Shown: piece by piece, positions 20,861 through 33,600 of the stretch | How the letters are laid out: each line of letters opens with the position of its first letter | Numbering within the stretch: the first letter of the stretch is position 1 | Source of the DNA: Diphasiastrum complanatum | Taxonomy: Eukaryota; Streptophyta; Lycopodiopsida; Lycopodiales; Lycopodiaceae | Direction of reading: 5' to 3' | Length of the DNA stretch: 64,000 nt | Assembly (NCBI GenBank): GCA_029204225.1 | Contig: CM055098.1 | Location: 17,887,303-17,951,302 of the forward strand | Made by a program: the position numbers and the translations under genes | Notes under the pieces: model-generated | Seen by the model: only the letters and a program-made list of their open reading frames with translations | The model's database searches: none | What the model was told of the DNA's origin: nothing

Positions 20861-20876
20861 TGGCGCCGTTGCCCAT
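20861..20876 (+). other. Gypsy-type primer binding site
   Basis: TGGCGCCGTTGCCCAT resembles the TGGCGCCGTTGCC sequence found after the 5' LTR of many plant gypsy elements. Its reverse complement occurs near 45.4 kb for another element. Confidence 0.75.
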
Positions 20877-21379
20877 TGAGCTCCAACACATTCTACATCA
20901 GAATCCCACAACCTTGTCCATGCTCAGATCCCTGCAACGGTCTCGACCGGAGTGCTCCCTGCGATCTCGACCAAAGTACCGCTGAAGTCTCGACCGAAGT
21001 GTTCAATCAGATCTCAACCGAACTAATCAGATCAAATCTCGATCGAAGCAAGCAGATCAAATCTCGACCGGAGCAATTAACCCCCAAATCTCGACCGGAC
21101 CATAACTTTTGATCAACACCTCTGATTGCCATTTTGACCAAACCACCATTTTTCCAACACCTTCGAGACTGAAAAAAAAAATAGAGAGGTATGAATACCA
21201 ATTTTTTTTTTCAAAAAACAACACTCATACCAATAGAAAGCCCTTTTTATACTGAGTCTCCACCTTCACTTCCTTCAACACCCTAAAAAATCCAAAAAAC
21301 ACCAAAAAATCTAAAAACTCGAAAACACCAAAAACCCTATAAAATCCAAAAACACCAGCAACTCATACCCTAGTACTCA

Positions 21380-22732
21380 ATGGACCAACAAAACGATCCT
21401 CAAGTCCCAGACGATTATCCATATGAGATCAGGTCCCAAGAAGCTGAATAGATCAGACGTCATAGGTTCTACCGAATGAGAGCCGAACTCCAAGAGCCAT
21501 CCACAAACCCGTTCAATGGACAAGAACCTAATAGAGCCGAGTCTTCACGTGCACGACCCCATTTTTATGCTGTTGACCCCTCATAGGCCAGAACCAACCT
21601 TAATGGAGTCCCTGCTACCCACGGAGCTCATCTTGAAAGACGTACACCCAAGCTAGATCTACCAAAGTTTGACGGTAGTTCAGACCCTCAAAGATTTTTG
21701 CAAATCTTTGAGAATGCATGTGATGTATATGGCGAGACATCACCCGACGCCATGATTCAACTCTTCTCGATGACCATGATCGATCGAGCACGAGACTGGT
21801 TTTTTAACCTTGATCGTGAAGATAAACGTGACTGGTCACTCTTGAAGGAGGCCTTTATCAAACGCTTCAAGCCCTTTCGTTTGGTAGAGAGCCCTTTTGT
21901 TAAATTGAGTAACATCAAGATGACAAAAGAAGAACAAGTACGAGACTATATTGAGCATTTCAAACTTCTCAAAAGTCAAGTACAAGAATAGCCCTCTGAA
22001 CAGATGCTCATCATCTGGTTCTTAGTTGGCCTTCCAAGATGGATTAGACGCGAGCTGAAATCCAATGATGAATATATGAGTCTAAAGTTAGCTATGTCTG
22101 ATGCCATCAAGGAAGAAGACGAAAGATCAGATATTGACGAATCTAGAGAAAGACGAGTACCACGTGCTCATGTCCATGAGTCAAAGCCGATCAAGGACAC
22201 CTGAGATCAGCTTTGGAAATCCCAGTTGGAGTTGCTTGATAAGCAACATCAACTACAGATGGAGAAACTCACCAATGAGTTTCAACCTACCCAGAAGTCT
22301 ATCCAAAGTAGTATGCCTAGTCAGTCAAAACCTGCACATGTACCTTATAGACGACAAACAATATGGTGCCCACACTGCCGGGCTACGCATCCTGTTGATG
22401 CTTGTCCTTCATATCCACCTATCCAAGCACATACAATTCAACAATATAAAGAACACCCATCCCAATCTGGAAATGCCTTGCCTTATCATGAATATCCACC
22501 AGCAAGTCTAGAATCACTAGCCATACAAGATGGCTATGCCGTTATACAAGGGCCACTGCACATCAGATGTTTCATCTGTGGTGAAACCGGCCACTTCATG
22601 GTTGATTGTCCAATCAAGACCAAGTACCATCCTGAGTGTCCCGACTGTATAAGAAAACACAGTTTCAAAGACTGTCCAACGCAACACGCTAAGATCCTAC
22701 CTGTCCGTCATGTCAGTTATGAATCACAATAG
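21380..22732 (+). pseudogene. Gypsy gag with three zinc-knuckle-like motifs
   Basis: The frame opens MDQQNDPQVPDDYPYEIRSQ at 21380 and is broken by stops at about 21450 and 21583. It then has the capsid region: LDLPKFDGSSDPQRFLQIFE, MIDRARDWFFNLDREDKRDW, LLKEAFIKRFKPFR and KEEQVRDYIEHFKLL. Further stops occur near 21989 and 22202. The C-terminal part (from 22226) has a Gln-rich helix, CPHCRATHPVDAC, a canonical CFICGETGHFMVDC knuckle and CPDCIRKHSFKDC. Gag ends at 22732 and no protease, RT or integrase follows, so the element is gag-only or truncated. Confidence 0.85.
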
Positions 22733-23710
22733 GATCTTCATGACAACAACATGAGCACCATAGCAACCAACAGTTAAACCTGCTGCTCGATCGAGAAGTT
22801 TCTTGTAAACTTCTACATCACCATCCAATACGCCAGTACCATAATGCAAAAAGACAATCTGAAATGAGTCATTGTCGAAAGAAAGTAAAACCGATATTCC
22901 GTCATCTGCTACAATGTCCAACCAAGAGCAACCTCCACAGGGAATTGACAATTTTTCTCCCCTTCTACAAACTCAAATCTATTTGTCTTTCCACATGCAG
23001 ATAAGATTTCCAATGTGCCAATACACAACAAATCTAGGATTCGGAAATCCACTTAGAGATTCGGTTCTGAATCTCTTGTTCGACGAGGTCCTCAAGACAT
23101 AGTACCTCACCCATACCTGCATCTCACGCTATATCTTACAACATCTGTTATCCATGATGATAGTTATTAGTGTCACCAACCCTGCCTTGTTTTGACAAGG
23201 GCATATGAGAGTAAGTATCATTACTCTACAAAACAAATAAACTATTCCAACTATCACGATGACTTATCAATGTTGATCAATGCACGTTTTGTTCGACAAG
23301 TGCCATACAGTTCTAACTCTCTGTAACGTTTGTTTATTTCCTTGTTTCTCTTCACCTATTTTGTGTGATTGATTTTTGCATGAGAAATAGCTATTGCACG
23401 AGAGTCTTCTGTAGAGCATCACCAGAACACATTTTCATTCATCTATCATTCTTCAGATTATCTTGTACATCAGTTTAGAATTTTTTTTGAGAAATATCGG
23501 AAATCCATGGACAAGTTAGAGTTGATTCATGCACCTCATTGCCATATTATTTTTTGAGTCAACTACAGCAAGATCGAAACAAATTTAGTTAAAATTTGTT
23601 CAATCTTTAGTCTAGTCACATGTTCAACGAGTTTCAACTACGTGTTCCACACGCCGATCCAATCCTAAGCATGAATAGTCACCAGCAACAACATCCCCAC
23701 CAACAGATTT
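22733..23710. other. Non-coding tail after the gypsy gag
   Basis: About 1 kb with short frames only. It may be the remaining internal or LTR sequence of the gag-only gypsy element. I could not match it to the 5' LTR by eye. Confidence 0.4.
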
Positions 23711-23711
23711 T

Positions 23712-23744
23712 GGGGGGGGGGGGGAGAGAGAGAGAGAGAGAGAG
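23712..23744 (+). repeat. Poly-G run followed by GA microsatellite
   Basis: Thirteen G residues followed by about ten AG/GA units. Confidence 0.95.
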
Positions 23745-23999
23745 TGGATCTGCTTGGATCCACTGGAGCAGTTATGCTGCCAGCAACAATTTAAATGAAA
23801 TTAGATAGTATTTTCTTTCAATTGAAAATTGTCAAAACAAAAAAGTTCATGATGGAGTTTGAGGAGATTTGCGCCGACCTGGATATGACGATGGTAGAGG
23901 GAGGAGAAGCGTGTGACACCCTCCCCACACATGTTGCCATTGTTTCTACAGATTCGCCCTTTCTTCCCTACATGATGTTTCATTTTTGGATTCTTCTAC

Positions 24000-25740
24000 T
24001 GTTGTCAACTCATGGCAGGCTCCCCTCGAAGTTCTTCTCCTTCTCTACTTATTCTCTCTTCTAATCCCACCTCTTTTGCGCTTTCATTGCTTTCGGCTGT
24101 CTTGTGTTCTTGTGATAGTGATCTTGCACCAATTGCGGCTATGATAGCTTTTGTTTCTGTGTTGTCTATTGACAAGGTCCCCCCCCCCCTCTTGTTTTCG
24201 TTGTGCCTATTGCCTTTTACCCTTTTTCTTCTGTTGCTTTCCCTCCCTTTTTTTTACCCCTCGGTGGACCCACCTCATCCCGATTCAGTTGTTCTATCCT
24301 CTTCCCCAAATTTCTCTCCCTCAGATCATCAGTCTCTACAGGTGGTGGGAAAGTCTCCTCGAGCCATGGTTTCATTGGATGCTCCATCCACCACACCTAT
24401 GGTTGTCAGAAAGAAACACAAGTATATTCGAAGGAGGTCGTAGAGAGACCATAGGATACACCCTCCCATATCAGCACACTACCACAAGCCCGCACCCTTG
24501 GTTTCGCTCCTCTTGGATAGACCTCACGTATGGAAGCATAGGTATCATCGCCGACAACCCCGCTCTCATACGCTAATGCCTGCATCTCAAGAGCAATCAC
24601 AACCTCATCCCTTTTACATCCAACATGAGTATCATTTTTTCTTGGATCACAGGTCACATGCTCACCCTACATTAATATCTCCACTCTAGATGGTGGTACA
24701 AATGGTAGATTTGCTAGCATATATGAAAGTTTTGATTCGCCAGTTGTTGTGAAGATGTGTTTGATTTGACTTGATCTTGCTCTTTTCACTGTCACTGTTG
24801 GCTGACACTACAGTCGTTGTTTATTTTATGGGAAAGCCACCCTATGTGGAAGGGGTTAAGAGATTTGGGGATCACCAGTGGGGTCACTTCAATGTCAAGG
24901 TCATGGGCTCATAGGCCATGGGCAAGGATTTTTTTTCTCTATACCCTTGTCAATGCTCAAGAGGTGAATGTTGTGCTTGCCAATGGCCCATATCTTTATA
25001 GGGGTAATCTGGTATACATCACAAGATACACTGATGAATTTTCCATTGATGACACCTCTAAGATGGAAGTGACGGTTTGGGTGGAGCTCTTTTTTCTTCC
25101 CCCCAATATTTTTTCTGCTTTGGAAACTATTTTGAACAACCTTGGGAGAGCGCTCCTCTTGCAACCTGTCACTCCTTTCAACTCCTCTTCGCACATACGG
25201 GCTTGCATCTTGTGGAAGCTTGCACAGCCTCTGGTGGAGCAGGTACAATTTCAGTATTTTGATCGCACTTGCTACAAATCGTCATCTTCAAAGGCCTTCC
25301 GGATTCCTGTTATAGATGCCATCATTTGGGGCATGTTGTGGCCAGTTGTCCCCTCCCTGCTCGACCTCCTCCCTTACAACCAACGACGATTTCTCCTCCT
25401 GGATTTTTTGTCTTGGCCTCCCAATATGTGCTACCCGCCTCGGCTTCAAACTCAGTGGCATCCTCTTTGTCACCCTTGCTGCGCACGCCTTTGGTCCTTG
25501 TTGAACTTTTGGAGCGGCAAGCTAATGTGCTATTGGCATTTGCCACTACATCACCAATCTCTCTCCAGATCGATAAGTCTGATCCCTCACATTCGTTGTT
25601 ATGGCACTATTGCAGTTGCTGGTCTACTACAGACTACTTGCAAGCAGGTTCTTTTGTGTCTGATGGCAAAGTGGTTGCTTCTCCTTCATCGCATATGGCT
25701 TACATTGGGATGTTTCCTTTGCCTTTGAGTCAACTCTAGA
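24000..25740 (+). pseudogene. LINE ORF1 (DUF4283-type with zinc knuckle)
   Basis: The 24817-25290 part has the DUF4283 pattern of plant LINE first ORFs: ARIFFLYTLVNAQEVNVVLA, NGPYLYRGNLVYITRYTDEF, VTVWVELFFLPPNIFSALE and HIRACILWKLAQPLVEQVQF. Near 25270 the frame shifts, and the next frame (25269-25739) begins with a CCHC knuckle, CYRCHHLGHVVASC, followed by a Pro/Ser-rich tail. The preceding 0.8 kb (24012-24800) is Ser/Pro-rich and probably the N-terminal part of the same ORF1, broken by frameshifts. Confidence 0.75.
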
Positions 25741-26077
25741 CTGACTATCATTTGGACCCGCCTACGCTACAACCAATCAAGAAAGACATCTTAGGCAATC
25801 TGCAACCCACACTAGTTCCTCATGAGCATAATCGGTAGCCTCTCATACTCATTCGTTGTCTCGATTGGGGCCCTTCGTCTCTCAGGTAGTTGACGTCCTA
25901 TTGGGGCGATTACTAAAAAAATGCTCGACAAAAACGCAAGGGCAACGATTACACTTACTACTCTCAAACAAGATCTTCCTTCTAAGCTTCTTCCTGGGCT
26001 GCTTGTCAAAGAGCCCCTCTCCTCCATTTGACAAATTAGACATTCTCCAATGCCTACCTGCCCTGTTCCATCTTTGA

Positions 26078-26165
26078 AGGTCTTATTAAGCTCATCCCTA
26101 AGAGCTCTCTACCTCATACTTTGTCTAATTTCCATCCTCTCACTATGCTTAATACCGCTTATGGA
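26078..26165 (+). pseudogene. LINE ORF2: start of the RT domain
   Basis: The plus strand reads EGLIKLIPKSSLPHTLSNFH then PLTMLNTAYGI and stops. This is the RT motif preceding the fingers in plant LINEs (IKLIPK...NFRPI-type block). The coding match ends abruptly at the point where the neighbouring LINE sequence continues on the opposite strand. Confidence 0.75.
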
Positions 26166-27370
26166 ATATAAGAGGGACTGCAATAGAGGAGGCTATGTAG
26201 GAAAGGAGAAACGCATGTCGGTGTTGAGACAAGTGCAAAAGAGAAGTGAGGTGATGATGCACCAAGGAGTGATTTTTGAGGCCAGGGTCAGGAATACCAA
26301 GTCCACCATCCTCTATAGGGGAAGAAAAAACAAACCAAGGTTGGAGAGGGCACTTCCCAGCCCAAAGGAATCGACAGAATATTTTAGAAAGGAAATCATG
26401 GAGGGAACGAGTGGCAAAAAAGAGAGAAGAGAAGTAAACAAGATAGGCCCAAAGAATATTCTTGGCCACTAGAACTCTAGAGGCGAAAGACATGAACCGA
26501 GGATCCCAAAAGGCTAGCTTACCAACAAGAGAGTGAAGAAACTAGCAAGAAAGTTGGACAGAGGGCAAATGGATACCAAAGCAGGTACCAAGAAGTCGAG
26601 TGATCATGCCAAGAGAGACCACCCTAATGTTCAAACTAGAGATCTAGCAATGAGTAGAGGAGGCAACAACATGGAGTTCATACTTTTGCTTATTCGAGAG
26701 GGGAGGAGCAATAACAGAACTCAACAAAAAGAGAGAGGAGGTAGCAAACTTTGCCCTCAACAAGAGGAGAAAGGAGATTAACATCATGAGCAAAAAGTTG
26801 AAGAGAAAAAGGTCCTAAAAGCGAGAAGACCAGGGAAATAAGACGAGCAGAAGCAACACGATGAAGGGTGCGAGAAAGGGGTTCAATGCAATGGCAAACA
26901 TGATGGGAGAGAGAAGATAGCCTTGGCAGATGTCGGGGGTTTAGTGGCAATGGCAAACAACATAGGAGAGAGATGACAGCCTTGGCGAATGCTGCAAGAA
27001 GGGGAAAAATGGTCATACATGTAAACATTAAGAAGGATCCTAGAAGAAGAAGAAGAAGAGTGCAGCGAACGTAGAAGCCTGAAAAAATGAAAACCGAGTG
27101 CTTCGCAGCAACAGAGAATGTAATCTCAACTAATTTTGTCAAAAGCTTTATCAAGGTCTAGATGCAAAATGAGAGGATTAGAAGAAGTAGAGAGCGAACC
27201 AGTAGCAACGCTGACATTGAGAATAGTGTCCATAATGTTGTGGCCTTGGACAAACCCGAACTGCTTAGGAGAGAGGGAGTAAAGAATATGGGAAAGTTGT
27301 CTGGCCATGGCTTTAGCGACCTATCTTTGCCAAACTTTTCTCTTTCGGATGTTCCTTCCGTTTTATAGGC
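26149..27370 (-). pseudogene. LINE ORF2: central RT segment, inverted
   Basis: On the minus strand, from high to low coordinates: AKAMARQLSHILYSL, SPKQFGFVQGHNIMDTIL, LHLDLDKAFDKIS, SIRQGCHLSPMLFAIATKP, LQLFAHDVNLLSPL (at the position of the FADD active site, degenerate) and finally RVLVAKNILWAYLV, FLWAGKCPLQPWF, GGLGIPDPGLKNHSLV. These are the RT palm through thumb blocks of a plant LINE in correct order, spread over several frames. They lie between plus-strand LINE blocks on both sides. Confidence 0.8.
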
Positions 27371-28080
27371 CATGTTGTGCTCACACACCTTGCTCACTTG
27401 TTTATTGACTTCCGCACCTGCGGCATTGATGCGCATCTTCCGTCGGATGAGTCCGTATGGACTTCTTCCCTTTCCCCCCCCCCCCCTGGTAGTCACTCTC
27501 TCTTTTTCTTACCATCCTCATCTTTCTTTGTCCTTGGCTTCTAAAGGACTTCTGACTCTTGGGTGGATTGTCCATGTCCCTCCTTTTCAAGGTCTGCCTT
27601 CTATTGTTCTCTCTTCTGGTGAGCATGCCCTTCTTTTCTATCCTATTTGCTAGCTGGAAGAAGAAACAAATTAGCATTTGTTTTTTTGTATTGTGTCGAC
27701 GAGATTCATGAACTACGTTTGCTCGCTTGCTTCCCAAATGGGGTTTCACGCTTCATTTTGGACATTAGAACAATTATGCTAGGTGATTCACATATCACCA
27801 ATCGTTCTACTCTTAACTTTTTGACATGTTTGCAGGTTGGCAATACTGTGGAAACTTTGGTTTGCACGAAATCAAAGTCTTTGAGAGCACTATTTCCCCT
27901 CAATTGTGGCTTGTATTCGTATGGCTGCTTACTTTGTACTTACTAATTCAATATTTAGACTACCTCCTTGCGTAGTGCGCTAATGTCCAAGCCTTGTTAG
28001 GCTGTTGTACAAATTGTTCTTTTACTGACTTCGCCCTTGGGTTCACTTTTTGTACTTGTACATTTGTGAAAATTTACTAG
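27371..28080 (+). pseudogene. LINE ORF2 C-terminal part and 3' tail
   Basis: The plus strand contains LAILWKLWFARNQSL at 27837-27881, which matches the conserved tryptophan-rich end of plant LINE ORF2 (zf-RVT region). Stops and frameshifts surround it. A C-rich run lies at 27474-27487. Downstream sequence to about 28080 is T-rich and may be the LINE 3' UTR. No poly(A) tail could be placed with confidence. Confidence 0.55.
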
Positions 28081-30330
28081 TATCTTTCAGCTTTCATTTT
28101 TTTTTTGTTAAAGCTTTCTTTACTTCAAATAATTTACCTTTACTATTTAAAACACTTCCTTTTCAACACCATATCTTTATCCATGTACATGGGTCTACAA
28201 ATTTTATAATTAAAAAATGATAATTATGTAGAGATGTTTCAACTTCAATTCATGTCACATGTAATTGATATAAACAATTTGTTATCTTATATATTTATTT
28301 ATCATTATACGTTGTAATGCTTCGCCTTCAAGTATTATGATTCCTTATTTAAAATACGTTAAGCCTTTATATTTAGGTACACTGAAGTACAAGGCAAAGC
28401 CTATAATATATTGGGCCACATTACACTCCAACCACAAGTTATGAAAGTGCTTTTATTATTATTGGAATTTACACCAAAAATTAATACTTTTAATTGACAC
28501 ACAATATTAATGTTTGAACATAGGCACATTTCTTCTCCTAGCATAAAATAATGTTGTATTTCCATTTATTAACTATAAATACACTTGTAAACAAATGAAT
28601 TTTTTAATCTTTCTTTTGTAAACTCAAATTGTCTTTACTATATTTGAAGAAAACACCACTCCTACCACATGGCGTCAAATTCTTTCCTATATTTTCTAAG
28701 CCTCAAAATACCTTGTCTCATGTCTTTAAAACAAATGCCCAATCAAGTATGTAACAAAGGAGCAAGCTACGCGTGCACATTTCATATTAAATATGATATA
28801 TAGCTAGTATATTGATAAAAAAAACTCTATGTAAAATTTTAAGGGCCAAAAAAGCATTTGATTGAAATTCACTAAAAAATTATCAATGCTTTTAAATTTT
28901 TTGATTAGCTTTTCCTCCAGATTAGTGTATTGGGATACATAAATTATTATGCCCACATACGTATTAGACTTAAATCCAAGGGCATGGATTGTATGCTTAC
29001 TAATTTTACTCAACTTGGTCTTCATAAATAATTGTAAATAGAAAAAGCTAATCCTTTACCCGCTGTTGTAAAAAATAACCAATTTCCTTATTCAGATATA
29101 ATATCTTATATATAAGATATGAGGTATCTTGTAATCCCGGATACATTGAGAATTCGTATTACATACTTCCAAAGGGACAACAATGGATGCTGTAGAAGAC
29201 TAACCAATGAAAATAACCCACCTCACATTTAACAACCCAACTTAGTCAAATTTTCAATATTTGTGCAAAAACGTACAAAACATTTACACAAATCTTTGCA
29301 GAAGGATAAATTAAATTTATTGTGCAACTTCCATATATAAAATACTACCAAGCATGTTAAATAAAAAAACATTCATATTGCAAACATTTCTCTCAGTTCT
29401 AAAAAGCATTCGTCATTGCAAGCTAAAATCCTACAATATCCTCCTAGAGAGTTATGATAGATTTTCACTCTCCAACGCTAACCACCTCCCCAACTAGTTT
29501 AGCGGATAACCTAGAATTCCAGCTTGCGATAAGAAATAATTAACAGCCCATGTGTGTTTTCACTTCCCTCACCTAACCACATTTTCAAACACTTAAACAT
29601 AAAATCTAGAAAATAATGTGAATCAAACTCCATACTAACATTTGTAAACATTCGTATGTAAAAATAATAATTCCTTCGGCAATGATTAAGTGCCTAAATC
29701 TACATCTTGATACCAAGGACTCCAAAAAAGATCATTTGCCATTCATAAAATCAACATAATTATGCAGCATGGACATCCATATAAGGTTAGCATAGGATGT
29801 TTTTGATAAATCACTATAACAATGCATACCAAATCACACATTGAGGAACCCCCTTGCCACTTCAGGGGAATGCTCAAGAAACCTCTTTTAAATTATCCTC
29901 AAAAAATTGGCATTTTATTAAACTTTGGTTTTTTCCATATGCTTTTATAAAAAACCATCTAGAATTTTATGGTATCTATTTTTAAAAAAAATTGCAAATT
30001 CCATTCCTATACTTTGCCAATTTTTTAGAGCACTACTTCCGGCTAGGGACCTTTGGATAAAAGCTTTCCCTACAAGGGTGTAAACCTTACAATAAAACCC
30101 TTTTCATTTCCTACATGTTATTGAAATAACCCACATTTGGAAGTAAAATCATTTTGTAGAAAAACCAATTTAGTTTCTCAAGAAGGAACAAAGACACAGT
30201 CTAGCTTCCACTTTCTAGCTCAACAAATCTATTACAGTTTACAATGTGGGTGGAATAAGCAGCGCTTATTACAGATTCAAGCTTGATATGAGAATGAAAT
30301 GAGCAGAAATTTTTACAAATTCAACCTCGA
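28081..30330. other. AT-rich intergenic spacer
   Basis: About 2.2 kb without coding signal. A perfect 20-bp AT palindrome, ATATCTTATATATAAGATAT, lies at 29101-29120. Two short direct repeats (ATGTGGGTGGAATAA) at the right end lead into the exon-like block at 30368. Confidence 0.6.
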
Positions 30331-30367
30331 GATGTGGGTGGAATAACAGATTCTTTTACAATTGCAG

Positions 30368-30564
30368 CCTTGATGTGGGTGGTGTATGAAAAGGTTCAGA
30401 AATTTGAATTTCCTTATGGGCAAAGCATAAATCCCATCCTCCATGAAAAGATAAAGAAAGCAGCTTGGGATTTCATCCACACCAGAGCGATAGATCCATC
30501 ACAGACCCACCACATTCCTCCAAGAGATTCATACACCAATTTCATCATAGCGAACACTCACCAG
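30368..30564 (+). other. Exon-like block of unknown identity, convergent with PARP3
   Basis: On the plus strand a pyrimidine-containing tract ending TTTACAATTGCAG is followed by an open frame (WVVYEKVQKFEFPYGQSINP, then ILHEKIKKAAWDFIHTRAID and PSQTHHIPPRDSYTNFIIAN). It ends at CACCAG followed by GTAGGT, a good donor. Codon use and composition look like a real exon. I do not recognise the protein, and no neighbouring plus-strand exons were found. It may be a captured gene fragment or an unannotated gene overlapping the PARP3 3' UTR. Confidence 0.4.
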
Positions 30565-30637
30565 GTAGGTTAATTTCACCTGCAATTGTTCATTCAATTT
30601 GCTGAAGATTATCAGCAGTAAGCCATAAGGTTTATCC

Positions 30638-33600
30638 TCATTTGTAGTTCACTTGAAGTATGTTACAAGAAAAAATCAGACATGGCTGCAACTTAATTCT
30701 GATATAAAAGCAAAATGGCATAATCCAACATAGAAAGTCGATCTTACTTGTCTCGGATCATATACAACATATTCGTTGTTATCCAAAAAGGGATCTTTAA
30801 CTCCAGAGTCAGTGAGAGATCCACAAGGTACTATGATATTATCCCTCCATGTTGTGAATTCAGACTCATCTGGTTTTCTTTTCCCAAGTGCTTTGATGTC
30901 CACCCTTTCTTTCTCATACTCGCTAACGTCCTATAAAATACATAGAAACAAAGATCTGAAAGAGAAACAAAATACTGCAAACTCTTTCAAAAGGAGTATT
31001 AATCAGAAAAGCTATGAAGTCAATTTTGTCTCTTTCAGGAGACATTACTTGCACAGCATCACTGTTAATGATTTGTCTCCACTCCATTGATTACCTTCTT
31101 TGGTTTGGTCAGCTCAAGCACCCTGTCCCCCAAGGAAACAACAGCCAGCATGAGAAATCCATCTGGCTTATCTATTGAAGTAAAGCCATATTGGGCTGCC
31201 TCACTCGATGCATCGCTGCAATAAATGCCTCGTCCAAACTGCAAAGATCCACAGAGTACAAATAAACATTCCATTAAAGAACCTATTGTAAAAGCAAAAT
31301 TTTGCTCAATCACATACCTTCATGTTTAAAGTACCAACTTCCAACCAAAAAAGCTAGAAAGTTTGCATTGGAACGGAAGAAACTACTCATCCATGAAGCC
31401 AACCCCTCAACAAGATTGGCAAATTGCCATGACATCATGTTGTGGGCTGTCCACTGTCAATTACCAGATATCCTGGAGCTGGAGCTTCAAAAATTGCTGG
31501 CAATAATCCTTTATGTAAGCATCGCACCAGGCATGCAGTCCTTACTCCTAATTACAGAACAATAATCAGAAAACATATAACAGATTCCGCATACAGCAAA
31601 ACAAAAAATTAGATAGAATGGGGGGGTAAGCCCAACATGAGAATCTTTTCGGATTAAAATGAAAGAAACATGAAGTCCGGCTTACCACACCATAGAAGAA
31701 TCTTTTTACTGCGTTTGTCCTCTGGTGTGAGATCAGGACAATCAACTTCATACACATGTTGGATAGTAACGGAATATGACTGCAAAATTACAAAACAATC
31801 CACTTACAAAGCTACACTTTCCAATAGTTTAAGAACCCTTAAAATTCCAGCTCGTCACAAAATTGCGGATAGAGAAAAATTGCCACTTACTGCATCTTCA
31901 AATTGCACAGGTTCGTAAGTCTTTTGCAGATAATTTTGAACCATATCGTAATCTGGACTCTTTTTATCAATCACTCGAAATTTGTGATTCAATTTGCTGT
32001 ACCTATCATCAAAGGGATCATCCAGACTAGTCTCTTCTGTCATGTTTCCAATGAGTTGCGATGCGATTGAAATATCACGTACACATTCCAAGGCAGGAGC
32101 GGCCTACACAACAGAAATGTTTGCTTAAGAAAAATCACCAATCTAAGATAAGAAAATTCTTCACTGCAATGCATCACCTTTGCTACCCTTCTTGCTACTT
32201 ATGTTAAAACAGTAGTTTAGGATTGAGATCAATCAGAAGTTCAAAATAGTTCTCCAAATTTAGTTGATATAGGTTGCAAAAATGCAAACTGACCAGTTCT
32301 GCAAGCTCCACTATGTCGGTGAAAACCAGTGGACGAATGGAATATAGCAAGGAATACCACCTATTACTCTTATCCACACACGTTATATCCCTCTTTATCC
32401 CTTCATCCTTACTCTCCTTCAAGTACTTTGCAAAGCCATGCAAGATTTCCTCACCTACATAACCACTTAATTACAAATCCACACTGACAGGCAAGCCAAC
32501 ACATTTCACATTTGAGTACAGATCATTTGCGTAAAAAGTCACATGAAGAGCCCTACATCGGTGTATATGAAATTCAGTGAGATTTCCCAGAGGAAGATCC
32601 GGAATAAGGTGACCGTACTCTGAAAGCGCAAACCTGGAGTCACAAATGATAACAGCTCAGCAACCAATTTGCAAAACCCATCGGTTATATACAAGTACAG
32701 CTTACACTACTAGACAGTCTAGACCTAAGGTGAAAACAGGTGCACTATACCAAGTTTGGCAAACCCATGTGTCAAGCTGCTTATACTCCATATAGCGTGA
32801 AAAAAGCTGCACTATAGTAGTATAGTCTAGACTCTATACAGCCAACTCAATTTAACCCTATATCAGAGCTACAAATAAATAACATGACAATCTGTTTCTT
32901 CTTAGAATTGCACTAGCAATTTCAATGAGGTGCTAGCACCAACTAATACACTTGAAACATGTAAAAAGCTGGAACAGAAAATCATTCGGAACGTTTAGCA
33001 TGCTTGGATATGCCAAAGACGATCTATGTTATAAAGTTTGCCACAATTATCGTTATTTGGGAAGGTAGATAATTGCTGTTGGAACCTGTAAGATTCCTGA
33101 CTGAAAATAAGCTTGCATACTTCCGCGACATGAGGATCCAACTTGGTATGGGCGGCACATACTGCTACTTGTCTAAAGTGAAGAGCACCTGCACAAGCAT
33201 CATAGCCAATGTTCTGCAAAACAAAAAAAGATTGTTAATCGCATATGATTGCGCCAAAAAAGTGCATATATCAAGCATGTATCACCATCTTACCATGTCA
33301 ATTGGGAAGAATTTCAAACGCTTTTTGGAGAACGCTTTATGTCTCTCCCATGGCTCAAATTCATTCCCAGTCAAATCTTCAAAGATATTTGAAAACTCCT
33401 CAATCCCCTGTTCTACGCTCTGCTGCTCCTCCAGCCGCTCATGGACATCCAAACGATCCCCGCCACGGCCTCGTTTGTGATAAATGTAGATTGTACCATC
33501 GTCTAGCTCAATTAACTGGAGTATTGCATAGCTGCCAACCGGAATCAGAACCATCTTAGATACCACTCGTCTAAACATTCATATCCATAATCAGGTTCCT

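Noticed and set aside
29101-29120. Perfect AT palindrome as a MITE or terminator
   Set aside because: A single 20-bp AT palindrome in AT-rich spacer is expected by chance; no element ends or target duplication were found.
32995-33085. Read-through part of the frame after the PARP3 exon at 33086-33213
   Set aside because: The homology stops at SYR and the next exon (32557-32633) continues it in phase; the read-through is intron.
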